NCBI GenBank assembly: GCA_913775725.1
Contig: CAJYNG010000018.1
Location: forward strand, 124,001 to 188,000
From: an uncultured Stenotrophomonas sp.
GTDB taxonomy: Bacteria; Pseudomonadota; Gammaproteobacteria; Xanthomonadales; Xanthomonadaceae
Length of the DNA stretch: 64,000 nucleotides
Direction of reading: 5' to 3'
In this document: positions 29,451 through 37,815 of the stretch, piece by piece
Layout: every line of letters starts with the position of its first letter
Position numbering within the stretch: the stretch's first letter is position 1
Made by a program: the position numbers and the translations under genes
The notes under the pieces: model-generated
Database searches by the model: none
What the model was told of the DNA's origin: nothing
What the model saw: only the letters and a program-made list of their open reading frames with translations

Positions 29451-29466
29451 TCGCCGTGTACCGCCG

Positions 29467-30060
29467 ATGCCCGCCAACGCTGTTCCCACGCGCCGCCGAT
29501 TGACCCGCGAGCAACGCGCCCGCCAGTTGCTGGACGTGGCCTGGGCGCTGGTCGGCGAAGAAGGCACCGACGCGTTGACGCTGGGACGGCTGGCCGAGGC
29601 GGCGGGCGTGACCAAGCCGGTGGCCTACGATCACTTCGTAACCCGCAACGGCCTGCTGGCCGCGCTCTACGATGACTATGACGGGCGGCAGACGGTGGTT
29701 TTCCACGAGCGTATCGGCCGCGCCCGGGCGCAGCTGGCTGATCGTGCGGCGGCCATCGCCTCCGGCTACATCGACTGCATCCTCAGCCAGGGCAGTGAAG
29801 TACAGGGCATCCTCGCCGCACTGGTGGGCGCGCCGGAACTGCACGAGGTGCGGCGGCGTTACCAGCAGGACTTCATCGACAACTGCCAGGTCTGGCTGGG
29901 CCCGTTCGCCGCCGACGGTACGGTATCGCTGGCGGGACGCTGGGCGATTCTCGGTGCGGCTGAAACCCTGTCCGAGGGTGTGGCCGCGGGCGCGCTGGAC
30001 AAGGCCGACGCCGAGGCCGAGCTGCAGCGGCTGATCGTGGCGACGGTCAAGCGGCGCTGA
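29467..30060 (+). CDS. TetR/AcrR-family regulator
   Basis: 197 residues. N-terminal helix-turn-helix (RARQLLDVAWALVGEEGTDALTLGRLAEAAGVTKPVAYDHFVTR, about 17-60) followed by a helical ligand-binding domain. Sits directly behind the oxidoreductase gene, and a palindrome upstream of that gene is its probable target; autorepression through operon control is likely. Confidence 0.9.
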   Translation: MPANAVPTRRRLTREQRARQLLDVAWALVGEEGTDALTLGRLAEAAGVTKPVAYDHFVTRNGLLAALYDDYDGRQTVVFHERIGRARAQLADRAAAIASGYIDCILSQGSEVQGILAALVGAPELHEVRRRYQQDFIDNCQVWLGPFAADGTVSLAGRWAILGAAETLSEGVAAGALDKADAEAELQRLIVATVKRR

Positions 30061-30065
30061 GCCGC

Positions 30066-30860
30066 TCAGGCGTCGGCGGTGCTGTCGGCCAGCGCCGCGA
30101 ACCCGGCGGCCAGCCGCTCGCGCACAAGGGCATCGCGTGCGTCGCGGCTGTCGGAGCCCAGCACCACCGTGATCAGCCGAGCAGGATGCGCACGCCCCTG
30201 CACCGGCTGGCAGGCGGTAGCGGCCAGGCAGAAGCCTGCGGCCTGGGTGTAGCCGGTCTTCAAGCCATCCACTCCGTCATCGCCGAGCAGGGCGTTCTGG
30301 TTGTTGCGGCTGAAGCTGCCGTGCGCGAACGCACGCTGCGCGGTGATTGCCAGTATCTGCGGATGGTCATTCAGCAGGCAGGCGGCGAGTACCGCCATGT
30401 CGCGCGCGCTGGAGGCATGGTGCGGGGTGGTGATGCCGGAGACGCTGGCGAACCAGCTGCTGCGCAGGCCAAGCTGGCGTGCGTGCTGGTTCATGCGCTC
30501 CAGGAATGCCGCCTGTGATCCGTCCAGATGGCGCGCGATGGCCAGCGCTGCATCATTGCCGGAGACGATCATCAACCCTTCCAGCAAGCGTGCCAGGCTG
30601 ACCGTTTCACCCGGCACCAGGCCCATGCGCGTTTCATCATCGGCCACCGCGTGTATATCCTCGGCGGCGATGGTGACCGTTTCGTCCCACGTGCCTCCGT
30701 TCTCTTCGACGCATTCGTAAGCTGCGTAGGCGGTCATCAACTTGGTGAGCGAGGCAGGTTGCCGCGCGATGTCCGCGTTGTGCTGGTGGACCACCGCGAA
30801 GGTTGCCGCATCGAGGGTGATCGAGGACAGTGGCGCGCGCGCAGGAGCAGGAGACGGCAT
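30066..30860 (-). CDS. D-alanyl-D-alanine carboxypeptidase family protein
   Basis: Penicillin-binding serine peptidase (S11), 264 residues. Catalytic motifs: SLTK near 37-40, SGN near 98-100, KTG near 200. The family trims peptidoglycan pentapeptides in the periplasm. With the only credible start (ATG 30858-30860) the protein opens MPSPAPARAPLSSITLDAAT and shows no signal peptide; the upstream frame also lacks a hydrophobic segment. It is shorter than PBP5 (about 400) and lacks its C-terminal membrane anchor. Divergent from the phosphatase gene. Confidence 0.85.
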   Translation of the reverse strand: MPSPAPARAPLSSITLDAATFAVVHQHNADIARQPASLTKLMTAYAAYECVEENGGTWDETVTIAAEDIHAVADDETRMGLVPGETVSLARLLEGLMIVSGNDAALAIARHLDGSQAAFLERMNQHARQLGLRSSWFASVSGITTPHHASSARDMAVLAACLLNDHPQILAITAQRAFAHGSFSRNNQNALLGDDGVDGLKTGYTQAAGFCLAATACQPVQGRAHPARLITVVLGSDSRDARDALVRERLAAGFAALADSTADA

Positions 30861-30930
30861 GGATGCGGCGATGTGGGAGGGCCTGCAGGATAGCCCGCGA
30901 CAGCTGCATGAAGCTGCAATATTGAAACGA

Positions 30931-30936
30931 TATAAC
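30931..30936 (+). promoter_or_regulatory. Probable -10 box of the alkaline phosphatase gene
   Basis: TATAAC, five of six matches to the sigma-70 -10, in an AT-rich island (ATATTGAAACGATATAACG) that stands out from the GC-rich flanks. ACGATATAACGT here is an imperfect 12-bp palindrome. No good -35 is seen at 16-18 bases, which would fit an activated promoter. No complete Pho box is present. Confidence 0.45.
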
Positions 30937-30978
30937 GTACCGTCATTGTGGGCCGCCGCTGGCCCGATTGGATCTCCG

Positions 30979-32526
30979 ATGACTGCACGCACGCCACGCC
31001 GCTGGCTCCATTCCTCGCTGCTGCTTGCGCTGGCCACGCTGGGTGGCTGCCAGCCCACTCTGCGCGCCGAGGCTGTTGCTTCCGGCCAAGCGCGCCCGCA
31101 CAACGTGATCGTGATGATCAACGACGGCGCCGGTTGGGGCACCTGGGATGCCGCCGCCTACTGGCAGTACGGCAGCCGTGAAGGTGCCCCCTATGCGGAT
31201 TTCCCGCAGCGCCTGGCGGTAACCACCTTCCCGTTGAACGCCAGCAGCCAGCCGACCCGTGACAATGCACAGACCCTGGGCTACGACGCGGGCAAGGCCT
31301 GGAACAGCGAGCCGGTGCCGGCGCAGGATCTGCCGTTCGTCGGCTACCAGTACCTGGCGGCGGTCGCGACCGACAGTGCTGCGGCCGGTACGGCGTTGTC
31401 CTCGGGCATCAAGACCTACAACAACGCCATCAACTACAACAACGATGGCCAGCCGGTCGAGTTCAATACGCTGCGCGCCAAGCGCCTGGGCATGGCGACC
31501 GGTGTGGTGACTTCGGTACCGTTCGCGCACGCCACGCCCGCCGCGTTCGCTGCGCAGAACGAATCGCGCAACAACTATCACGCCATTGCACACCAGATGC
31601 TGGCGCAGGGCCACCTGGACCTGGTGATGGGCACTGGCGGTCCTGGCTACAGCGTCGACGGCCGCGCCTGCAACGAAGGTACGGACGCCGCGAAGGCAGA
31701 GGGCTGCGCGAATCCATGGGAGTGGGTGGCGCAGCAGGATTGGCAGCGGCTGGAAGCGGGCAGCACCATCGGCGGCAATCCGGCGGGACCGTGGCGCCTG
31801 ATCCGCAGCAAGGAAGCGTTCACCGCGCTGGCGCAGGGACGGCTTCCGGCCGACCGGCCGCTGATCGGCGTGCCGCGCGTGGCCAACACACTGCAGCAGG
31901 CGCGCCAGCTGCAGGTGCTGGGCAAGGATGCGGCCACGCCTTCGGGAGTGAGGAAGATCGACAGCGTGCCCGATCTGGCGACCATGACGCGTGGCGCACT
32001 GCAGTTCCTGCAGCAGCGCTCGTCCAAGGGGCTGTTCCTGATGGTGGAAGGCGGCGCCACCGACTGGGCCGCACATACCAGTGCCTGCGGCACCGAATGG
32101 CATTACGGCCAGTGCAGCGATCAGCCGCAGTATGGCCGGTTGATCGAAGAGACCGTGGAGTTCAACGACGCGGTGGCGGCGGTGGTTGAATGGATCGAGC
32201 GCAACGGTGGCTGGGAGCGCAACCTGTTGATCGTCACCACCGACCACGACAACAGCATGCCGATGGGCCCGGATGCACAGAACGTTGCCTTCGCGCCGGT
32301 GCGCAACAACGGCCGTGGACGCATGCCGGGGATGAGCTTCCGTCCCACCGGCAACCATTCCAATGCACTGGTGCCGTTGTGGGCCAAGGGTGCGGGGTCG
32401 GAGCTGCTGGGCCAGCGCGTGCGGGGTGTTGATGCCGGCTACCGTCAGCACGTGCGCTGGAACGACGGCCGTTACATCGACAACACCGACGTGGCTGCGG
32501 CGGTGCAGGAGGCGCTGCAGCGTTAG
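30979..32526 (+). CDS. PhoA-type alkaline phosphatase, predicted lipoprotein
   Basis: 515 residues. The N-terminus MTARTPRRWLHSSLLLALATLGGC has a lipoprotein signal with lipobox LGGC near residue 24, so the enzyme is expected to be membrane-anchored. The nucleophile motif VATDSAAAGTALSSG near 115-130, metal ligands VEGGATDWAAH near 356-366 and TTDHDN near 420 fit the alkaline phosphatase superfamily. It releases phosphate from monoesters. Start chosen at 30979 because it exposes the signal; the frame runs far upstream but without plausible sequence. Confidence 0.9.
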   Translation: MTARTPRRWLHSSLLLALATLGGCQPTLRAEAVASGQARPHNVIVMINDGAGWGTWDAAAYWQYGSREGAPYADFPQRLAVTTFPLNASSQPTRDNAQTLGYDAGKAWNSEPVPAQDLPFVGYQYLAAVATDSAAAGTALSSGIKTYNNAINYNNDGQPVEFNTLRAKRLGMATGVVTSVPFAHATPAAFAAQNESRNNYHAIAHQMLAQGHLDLVMGTGGPGYSVDGRACNEGTDAAKAEGCANPWEWVAQQDWQRLEAGSTIGGNPAGPWRLIRSKEAFTALAQGRLPADRPLIGVPRVANTLQQARQLQVLGKDAATPSGVRKIDSVPDLATMTRGALQFLQQRSSKGLFLMVEGGATDWAAHTSACGTEWHYGQCSDQPQYGRLIEETVEFNDAVAAVVEWIERNGGWERNLLIVTTDHDNSMPMGPDAQNVAFAPVRNNGRGRMPGMSFRPTGNHSNALVPLWAKGAGSELLGQRVRGVDAGYRQHVRWNDGRYIDNTDVAAAVQEALQR

Positions 32527-32708
32527 GGGCGTGCGGGCCGCTGGGCGGCAGCTGCAGGCTGCCCGGTCGGCGAGGTTGCCGGCCAGCGGCCGCCACTACC
32601 GGGGGTGCCGCTGGGCGGCGGTGTCGGGGACGGGCTGGCCAGCTGACGTGCCAGCTCGGTGCTGGCCACGTGGCCCTGCAGGAACAACAAGCCGCCGAAG
32701 ATGTTCAT
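32523..32708 (-). CDS. Small Pro-rich protein with hydrophobic N-terminus
   Basis: 61 residues. MNIFGGLLFLQGHVASTELARQL, then a Pro/Ser/Gly-rich tail. A strong GGAGG lies 7 bases before the ATG, and codon use looks genuine. Divergent from a LysR gene, and its stop overlaps the end of the phosphatase gene by 4 bp. No family recognised. Confidence 0.6.
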   Translation of the reverse strand: MNIFGGLLFLQGHVASTELARQLASPSPTPPPSGTPGSGGRWPATSPTGQPAAAAQRPARP

Positions 32709-32806
32709 GAGCGTGCCTCCACTTGAGTGGATTGCACGATACGGGCAGCATGGATGGGCAAAAAGCGACATTTCCGCAAGCGTGCCTTGAGAGGAATTCA
32801 AGCCTG

Positions 32807-33712
32807 ATGTCCCGCCCACCGCTCCATGCCCTGCAAGGCTTCGTGGCCGCCGCCCGGCTCGGCAACCTGTCGCGCGCGGCGGCGTCGATGAACCTGACCG
32901 TCAGCGCGCTCAGCCACCAGATGCGGCAGCTGGAAGAGCGACTCGGGCAGCCGTTGCTGATCCGCCAACCGCGTGGCGTCACCCTCACCCTGGAGGGCCA
33001 GCGCCTGCTCGACCAGGTGGGTCCGCATCTGGATGCGATCAACGAAGCCTTCCAGCCCTATGCCGCACGTGCCGAGCACGTGCTGACGATCAGCGCGGTG
33101 CCGTCGATGGCTTCGGCCTGGCTGGTGCCGCGCCTGGGTCACTTCGTGGCAGAGCACCCACAGATCGAGATCAACCTGCAGTCGAGTGAACGCCTGATTG
33201 ATTTCGAGCGGCAGCGCCAGTTCGACGCCGCGCTGCGGCTGGGCAGCGGGCAATGGCCGGGCCTGGTGGTGGAACCGCTGTTCGACGAGTGGCTGGTACC
33301 GATGGCGAGTCCGGCGCTGATCGAACGCATGGGAGGCGTCGACCGTGTGCCGTTGACCCGGTGGCCGCTGCTGGGTGATCCGGACGGGGCGTGGGGCGCC
33401 TGGTTCGCGTTGAGCGGGCAGAGCCCGCCGTCGCGCTTCGTGGCGGTGCTGGATGATTCGGAGGCGCACCATCGCGCCGCTCTGGATGGCGTGGGTGTGG
33501 CCCTCGGGCGGGTGACGCGGGCGCGGCTGCTGCTGGATTCGGGCCAGCTGGTCGCACTGTCCAGCCAGCGCCTGAAGACCGACTGGCCGCATTGGCTGGT
33601 GTACCCGCAGCGCTCGGCCAGCCATCGTGGCTTCCTCGCCTTCCGCGACTGGCTGCATGCACAGGCCGCCGAGCACGTGCGGCATATGGCAGCGCAGGGA
33701 TCGCCCGCCTAG
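32807..33712 (+). CDS. LysR-family regulator (GcvA-like)
   Basis: 301 residues. N-terminal helix-turn-helix LHALQGFVAAARLGNLSRAAASMNLTVSALSHQMRQLEERLG (about 6-46), then a substrate-binding domain. GcvA-type features (PLHALQGFVAAARL) suggest that subgroup. CTTGA-N7-TCAAG lies just before the start. Divergent from the 61-residue protein gene; the target is unknown. Its TAG stop lies within the CTAGACAGGTGC motif that precedes the phosphonate genes. Confidence 0.88.
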   Translation: MSRPPLHALQGFVAAARLGNLSRAAASMNLTVSALSHQMRQLEERLGQPLLIRQPRGVTLTLEGQRLLDQVGPHLDAINEAFQPYAARAEHVLTISAVPSMASAWLVPRLGHFVAEHPQIEINLQSSERLIDFERQRQFDAALRLGSGQWPGLVVEPLFDEWLVPMASPALIERMGGVDRVPLTRWPLLGDPDGAWGAWFALSGQSPPSRFVAVLDDSEAHHRAALDGVGVALGRVTRARLLLDSGQLVALSSQRLKTDWPHWLVYPQRSASHRGFLAFRDWLHAQAAEHVRHMAAQGSPA

Positions 33713-33720
33713 ACAGGTGC
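33709..33720 (+). promoter_or_regulatory. Phosphonate-cluster motif, site A
   Basis: CTAGACAGGTGC, about 80 bases upstream of the PhnX-like hydrolase gene. It begins an interrupted palindrome GACAGG-N8-CCTGTC (33712-33731). The same 12-mer, allowing G/C at position 9, occurs upstream of phnM (37762) and the TonB receptor (38998). Candidate operator for the GntR/PhnF-like regulator. Confidence 0.6.
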
Positions 33721-33801
33721 AGCGGCCTGTCCGGGTGCTGTCATCAGGGCGTGGCCGGCCGCAGCGAAGCTGGGCACCTCCGCTCAACGCTGCCTGCCGC
33801 C

Positions 33802-34491
33802 ATGCGCTACCGACTTGCCGTCCTTGATATTGCCGGAACCACTGTTGCCGACCCGGGGCTGGTCGCCCGCGCCTTCGCCGAAGCGATGGCCGCCGCCGGC
33901 CACGCCATCGAGGTGGAGGACGTGCGCCCGTTGATGGGCTACCCCAAGCCGCAGGCGATCGCGCGGCTGTTGGGGACCGCGGTGGATGATCCGCGCGTGG
34001 CACCGATCCATACCGACTTCGTGGCGCGCATGCTCGAGTGCTATCGCCATGCACCTGGCATTGCACCGCTGCCGGGTGCCGAGGCGTTGTTCGACACGCT
34101 GCGCGCGCACGGGATCCGTATTGGTCTGGATACTGGTTTCTCACGCGACATCGCCGAGGTGATCATCGAACGACTCGGCTGGCACGATCGCATCGACGCG
34201 ATGGTGGCCAGCGATGAGGTGCCGGTGGGCCGCCCGGCGCCGTACATGATCCAGGCACTGATGCAGCGCACTGGCGTCGACGATGCTGCGACGGTGGTGA
34301 AAGTGGGTGACACCGAAGTCGACATCAACGAAGGGCGCAATGCCGGTGTCGGCATGAACGTGGCGGTCACCACTGGCGCATTCACCCGTGCCGAACTGCT
34401 GCCGTACGGGCCGGACCACATCATCGATGATCTCGACCGCCTGCCGGCGCTGCTCGGGCTGGCACATTCCGGCACGGTCGCCACTGCATGA
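33802..34491 (+). CDS. Phosphonatase-like HAD hydrolase (PhnX-related)
   Basis: 229 residues. HAD motif I is LDIAGTT: the nucleophilic Asp is kept, and the +2 residue is Ala as in phosphonoacetaldehyde hydrolase PhnX, not Asp. The cap region has LMGYPKPQAI, whose Lys matches the position of the PhnX Schiff-base lysine. VGRPAPYMI and KVGDTEVDINEGRNAG complete the site. It fits TIGR03351 (phosphonatase-like hydrolase), expected to cleave phosphonoacetaldehyde or a close analogue to an aldehyde and phosphate. Its TGA overlaps the transporter ATG. Confidence 0.87.
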   Translation: MRYRLAVLDIAGTTVADPGLVARAFAEAMAAAGHAIEVEDVRPLMGYPKPQAIARLLGTAVDDPRVAPIHTDFVARMLECYRHAPGIAPLPGAEALFDTLRAHGIRIGLDTGFSRDIAEVIIERLGWHDRIDAMVASDEVPVGRPAPYMIQALMQRTGVDDAATVVKVGDTEVDINEGRNAGVGMNVAVTTGAFTRAELLPYGPDHIIDDLDRLPALLGLAHSGTVATA

Positions 34492-35783
34492 ACCGGGCAT
34501 CGCTGTGGGCGCGCCTGCAGGGGCATCCGCTGGCACTGACCGTGTTCGCCGGCAGTGCCGCGCTGTCCACCTATGCGTGCATGTATGCCTTCCGCAAACC
34601 GTTTGCAGCCGCCTCGTTCGACAACCAGCATCTGTTCGGTGCCGACTACAAAGTGTGGCTGGTGGTGGCGCAGGTGCTCGGCTACATGTGCAGCAAGTTC
34701 ATCGGCGTACGGGTGATCGGTGAGCTGCGGGCGGAGCGCCGTGCCAGCCTGCTGCTGGGCCTGATTGGTATCTCCTGGCTGGCCCTGCTTGGCTTCGCGC
34801 TGGTGCCGGCACCCTGGAACATCCCGTTCCTGTTCCTCAACGGCCTGCCGCTGGGCATGGTCTGGGGCCTGGTGTTCAGCTATCTGGAAGGGCGACGGAC
34901 CACCGAAGCGATGGGCGCGATCCTTGCCTCCAGCTTCATCATGGCCTCCGGCGTGGTGAAGTCGGTCGGCAAGTGGCTGCTGCTGCAGGGCGTGAGCGAG
35001 TTCTGGATGCCATTCCTGTGCGGACTGCTGTTCCTGCCGCTGCTGCTGGTGTCGGTGCGCATGCTCGAACGTATTCCCGCCCCGGACGCCGCCGACCTGC
35101 GCGAGCGCTCACCACGCCTGCCGATGGACCGTGCGCAGCGTCGTGCCTTTGTGCGCCGCTTCCTGCCGGGGCTGACGCTGATGATCCTGTGCTACGTATG
35201 CCTGACCGTGGTCCGTGATTTCCGCGACAGCTTCGAGGCCGAGCTGTTCCGCGAGCTGGGCTACGGTGGCAGCGCCGGCGTGTTCGCCGCCATCGAGACG
35301 CCGGTCGCGTTCGCGGTGCTGGCACTGACCGCCGGCCTGACCTGGTTCCGCAACAACCTCAACGGCCTGATGGCCTTGCACGCGCTGATGTTCATCGGCC
35401 TGGCCACTGCAGGGCTGAGCACGCTGGCGTTCCGTGAAGGCATGCTGCATCCGCTGGCGTGGCTGGGCCTGGTGGGATTCGGCCTGTACCTGGCCTACGT
35501 GCCGTTCAACTGCGTGTTCTTCGAACGCCTGATCGCAACCTTCAAGGTCGCCGGCAATGTCGGCTTCGTGATGTATCTGGCCGATGCGTTCGGCTACCTG
35601 GGCAGTGTGCTGGTCCTGCTCGGCCACGAATTCTCCGGCCTGCAGCTGTCGTGGGTGCGTTTCTTCTCCAGTGCGGTCATCCATCTGTCGCTGCTGGGCG
35701 GTGCCTGCCTGCTGTTGTCCCTGCTGTACTTCCACCACAAAGCGCTGCGCCTGGCCCGCATGCCGGCACTCGCCTCCGTCTGA
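34488..35783 (+). CDS. MFS-type membrane transporter of the phosphonate cluster (DUF5690-like)
   Basis: 431 residues with about 12 hydrophobic helices. STYACMYAFRKPFAAASF resembles the start of organophosphate:phosphate antiporter-like carriers; the overall sequence resembles DUF5690 proteins. ATGA coupling to the hydrolase and an 11-bp gap to the FAD enzyme suggest it carries the organophosphonate or its product across the inner membrane (inference). Confidence 0.8.
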   Translation: MNRASLWARLQGHPLALTVFAGSAALSTYACMYAFRKPFAAASFDNQHLFGADYKVWLVVAQVLGYMCSKFIGVRVIGELRAERRASLLLGLIGISWLALLGFALVPAPWNIPFLFLNGLPLGMVWGLVFSYLEGRRTTEAMGAILASSFIMASGVVKSVGKWLLLQGVSEFWMPFLCGLLFLPLLLVSVRMLERIPAPDAADLRERSPRLPMDRAQRRAFVRRFLPGLTLMILCYVCLTVVRDFRDSFEAELFRELGYGGSAGVFAAIETPVAFAVLALTAGLTWFRNNLNGLMALHALMFIGLATAGLSTLAFREGMLHPLAWLGLVGFGLYLAYVPFNCVFFERLIATFKVAGNVGFVMYLADAFGYLGSVLVLLGHEFSGLQLSWVRFFSSAVIHLSLLGGACLLLSLLYFHHKALRLARMPALASV

Positions 35784-35794
35784 GTCCATCCCCC

Positions 35795-36949
35795 ATGAAG
35801 AACACAACCGCCCTCGTGGTCGGTGCCGGCATCGTCGGCCTGGCCGTGGCCCGTGCGCTGGCCGTACGTGGCTGCAAGGTCACCGTGCTGGAGCGCCATG
35901 AACGCGCTGTCGGCGCCTCCATCCGCAACTTCGGCATGGTCTGGCCGATCGGCGTGCCCAATGGCCCGCTGTACGAGCGCGCGCTGCGCTCACGCCAGAT
36001 CTGGCAGGAGCTGATCGACGTTGCCGGCCTCTGGCACGATCCCAGCGGCTCGTTGCATGTCGCCCATGCCGACGACGAATGGGCCGTGCTGCAGCAGTAT
36101 GCGGCGGCCAATGCGCAGCTGCGCCCATGCCGCCTGCTGGATCGGGATGCGGCACTGGCGAAGTCGCCGGCACTGGTCGCGCGCGAGCTGCGCGGCGCGC
36201 TTTTCAATGCCGATGAATTGGTGGTCGATCCGCGCCAGGCGATCCGCGCGCTGCCGGATGTGCTGCATGAACAGCACGGTGTGCAGTTCCATTGGCGTAC
36301 ACCGGTGACGGCGGTGGAGAGCGGTCGGGTGTGGTCCGGCAGCCGCCTGTTCGAGGCCGACCAGGTCTTCGTATGCAGTGGTCCGGAGTTCGAACAGCTG
36401 TATCCGGAGCTGTACGCAGCGGCGCCACTGACCCGCTGCAAGCTGCAGATGCTGCGGCTGGCTGCACAGCACCCCGGCTTCCGCCTGGGCGCTGCCCTCT
36501 GTGGCGGCCTGTCGCTGGTGCACTACGCTGGATTCCGCGAGGCCGCCGATGTCGCGCCATTGCAGGCACGCTACCAGGCCGAGCATGCCGATCTGATCGA
36601 GCTCGGCATCCACGTGATGGCCGCGCAGAACGGCCTGGGTGAAATCACCATTGGTGATTCGCATGCCTACGCACATACGCATGATCCGTTCGACGAGCAC
36701 ACCATCAACCAGAAGGTGCTCGATTACCTGTCCCGTTTCATGCAGGTACCCGACGCACGCATCGCGCAGACCTGGCACGGCATCTATCCCAAGCTGCTGG
36801 ATGGCAGCAGCGAGTTCGTCGCCGAGCCGGCACCGGGCGTGACCATCGTCAACGCCATCGGCGGAGGGGGCCTGGGCATGACACTCAGCTTCGGCCTGGC
36901 CGAAGAACTGGTGGACGGCCGCTACACGGCGCTGCGCCGCGCAGCGTGA
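35795..36949 (+). CDS. FAD-dependent amine oxidase of the phosphonate cluster (TIGR03364-like)
   Basis: 384 residues, DAO/glycine-oxidase fold. The N-terminal dinucleotide loop VVGAGIVGLAVARALAVRG and C-terminal NAIGGGGLGMTLSFGLAEEL are clear. The family TIGR03364 is defined by its link to phosphonatase-like hydrolases; from memory, related enzymes (called PbfC/PbfD) oxidise 2-aminoethylphosphonate or its N-alkyl forms to phosphonoacetaldehyde. No PhnW transaminase is encoded nearby, so this enzyme may supply that step. Third gene of the operon. Confidence 0.85.
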   Translation: MKNTTALVVGAGIVGLAVARALAVRGCKVTVLERHERAVGASIRNFGMVWPIGVPNGPLYERALRSRQIWQELIDVAGLWHDPSGSLHVAHADDEWAVLQQYAAANAQLRPCRLLDRDAALAKSPALVARELRGALFNADELVVDPRQAIRALPDVLHEQHGVQFHWRTPVTAVESGRVWSGSRLFEADQVFVCSGPEFEQLYPELYAAAPLTRCKLQMLRLAAQHPGFRLGAALCGGLSLVHYAGFREAADVAPLQARYQAEHADLIELGIHVMAAQNGLGEITIGDSHAYAHTHDPFDEHTINQKVLDYLSRFMQVPDARIAQTWHGIYPKLLDGSSEFVAEPAPGVTIVNAIGGGGLGMTLSFGLAEELVDGRYTALRRAA

Positions 36950-36989
36950 GGCGCTGCACGCGGCGGGTGCAATGCCCGCCGCGCTTTCC

Positions 36990-37736
36990 CTAGAGGTCGC
37001 TGCTGACCATCAGCTGCACCCAGTCTCCAGCGAAGCAGGTGATGCCGAACTGCACCGGTTGCCCCTGCGGATCGACATTCAGCGAGTGCACGCACAGCAC
37101 GGGCCGCCGCGTCGATTGCCCGAGCACACGAGCGATGTCGGCATCGGGCAGGCGTGCCATGACTGTGGTGTGCCGGCGGAGGTAGTCGGTCACCCCGAAG
37201 GCGGCCAGCGTGCGGGTCACCGACGGCGTGCGCGCGAACACCTCGCCCAGCCCCGGAAAGCGGGCGGCCGGGAAATAGGCTTCGCTGTGGTCCACCGTGC
37301 GGCCTTCCACCTGGCTGGAATACACCACCCGATGCACACGCTCGCCGGCGATCAGGCCAAGTGCGCGCGCGACCTGCCGGCTCGGCATCTGCACCCGGGT
37401 ATCGATCAGGGTGTAGTGGCTTTCTACGTTCAGGTCATGCATGGCTCGGCCAAAGCGCGTGCGGCGGCTGATCGGGTAGTGATACGGATGCTCCTGCACG
37501 AAGCTGCCGCGGCCGGTTTCCGTGCGCACATGGCCGCGCTCCTCCAGCGCCTCGATCGCACGCCTTACGGTGTGGCGGTTGACTGCGAAGCGCTTGGCCA
37601 GCTCCTGCGCCGAGGGCAGCTGGTCGCCCTCCACCAGCTGCCGTTCGCGGATCTGCCGCAACAGCGCCTGCTCTATCTGCTGCCACAGCGGCAGCGCCGA
37701 ATCGCGCGGCGTCGGGGCCGGGTCGGTCATGGTCAT
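36990..37736 (-). CDS. GntR/HutC-family phosphonate regulator (PhnF-like)
   Basis: 248 residues. Winged helix at the N-terminus (LPLWQQIEQALLRQIRERQL...LPSAQELAKRFAVNRHTVRRAIEALEERG, about 15-70), then a UTRA effector domain with YSSQVEGRTVDHSEAYFPAARFPGL. ATG at 37736 is preceded by GGAGG; a second ATG two codons later is possible. Divergent from phnM. Likely represses the three units carrying CTAGACAG(G/C)TGC. Confidence 0.87.
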   Translation of the reverse strand: MTMTDPAPTPRDSALPLWQQIEQALLRQIRERQLVEGDQLPSAQELAKRFAVNRHTVRRAIEALEERGHVRTETGRGSFVQEHPYHYPISRRTRFGRAMHDLNVESHYTLIDTRVQMPSRQVARALGLIAGERVHRVVYSSQVEGRTVDHSEAYFPAARFPGLGEVFARTPSVTRTLAAFGVTDYLRRHTTVMARLPDADIARVLGQSTRRPVLCVHSLNVDPQGQPVQFGITCFAGDWVQLMVSSDL

Positions 37737-37761
37737 CAAACCTCCATCTGCGGCTGCTGGA

Positions 37762-37773
37762 CTAGACAGGTGC
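37762..37773 (+). promoter_or_regulatory. Phosphonate-cluster motif, site B
   Basis: CTAGACAGGTGC in the 79-bp gntR-phnM divergent region, next to the palindrome TGCACGTGCA. GACTAGAC here is one change from the GTCTAGAC-like core typical of HutC-subfamily operators. Confidence 0.6.
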
Positions 37774-37815
37774 ACTGCACGTGCAGGCATATCAACGCGT
37801 TGCGGTTGCAACGGC

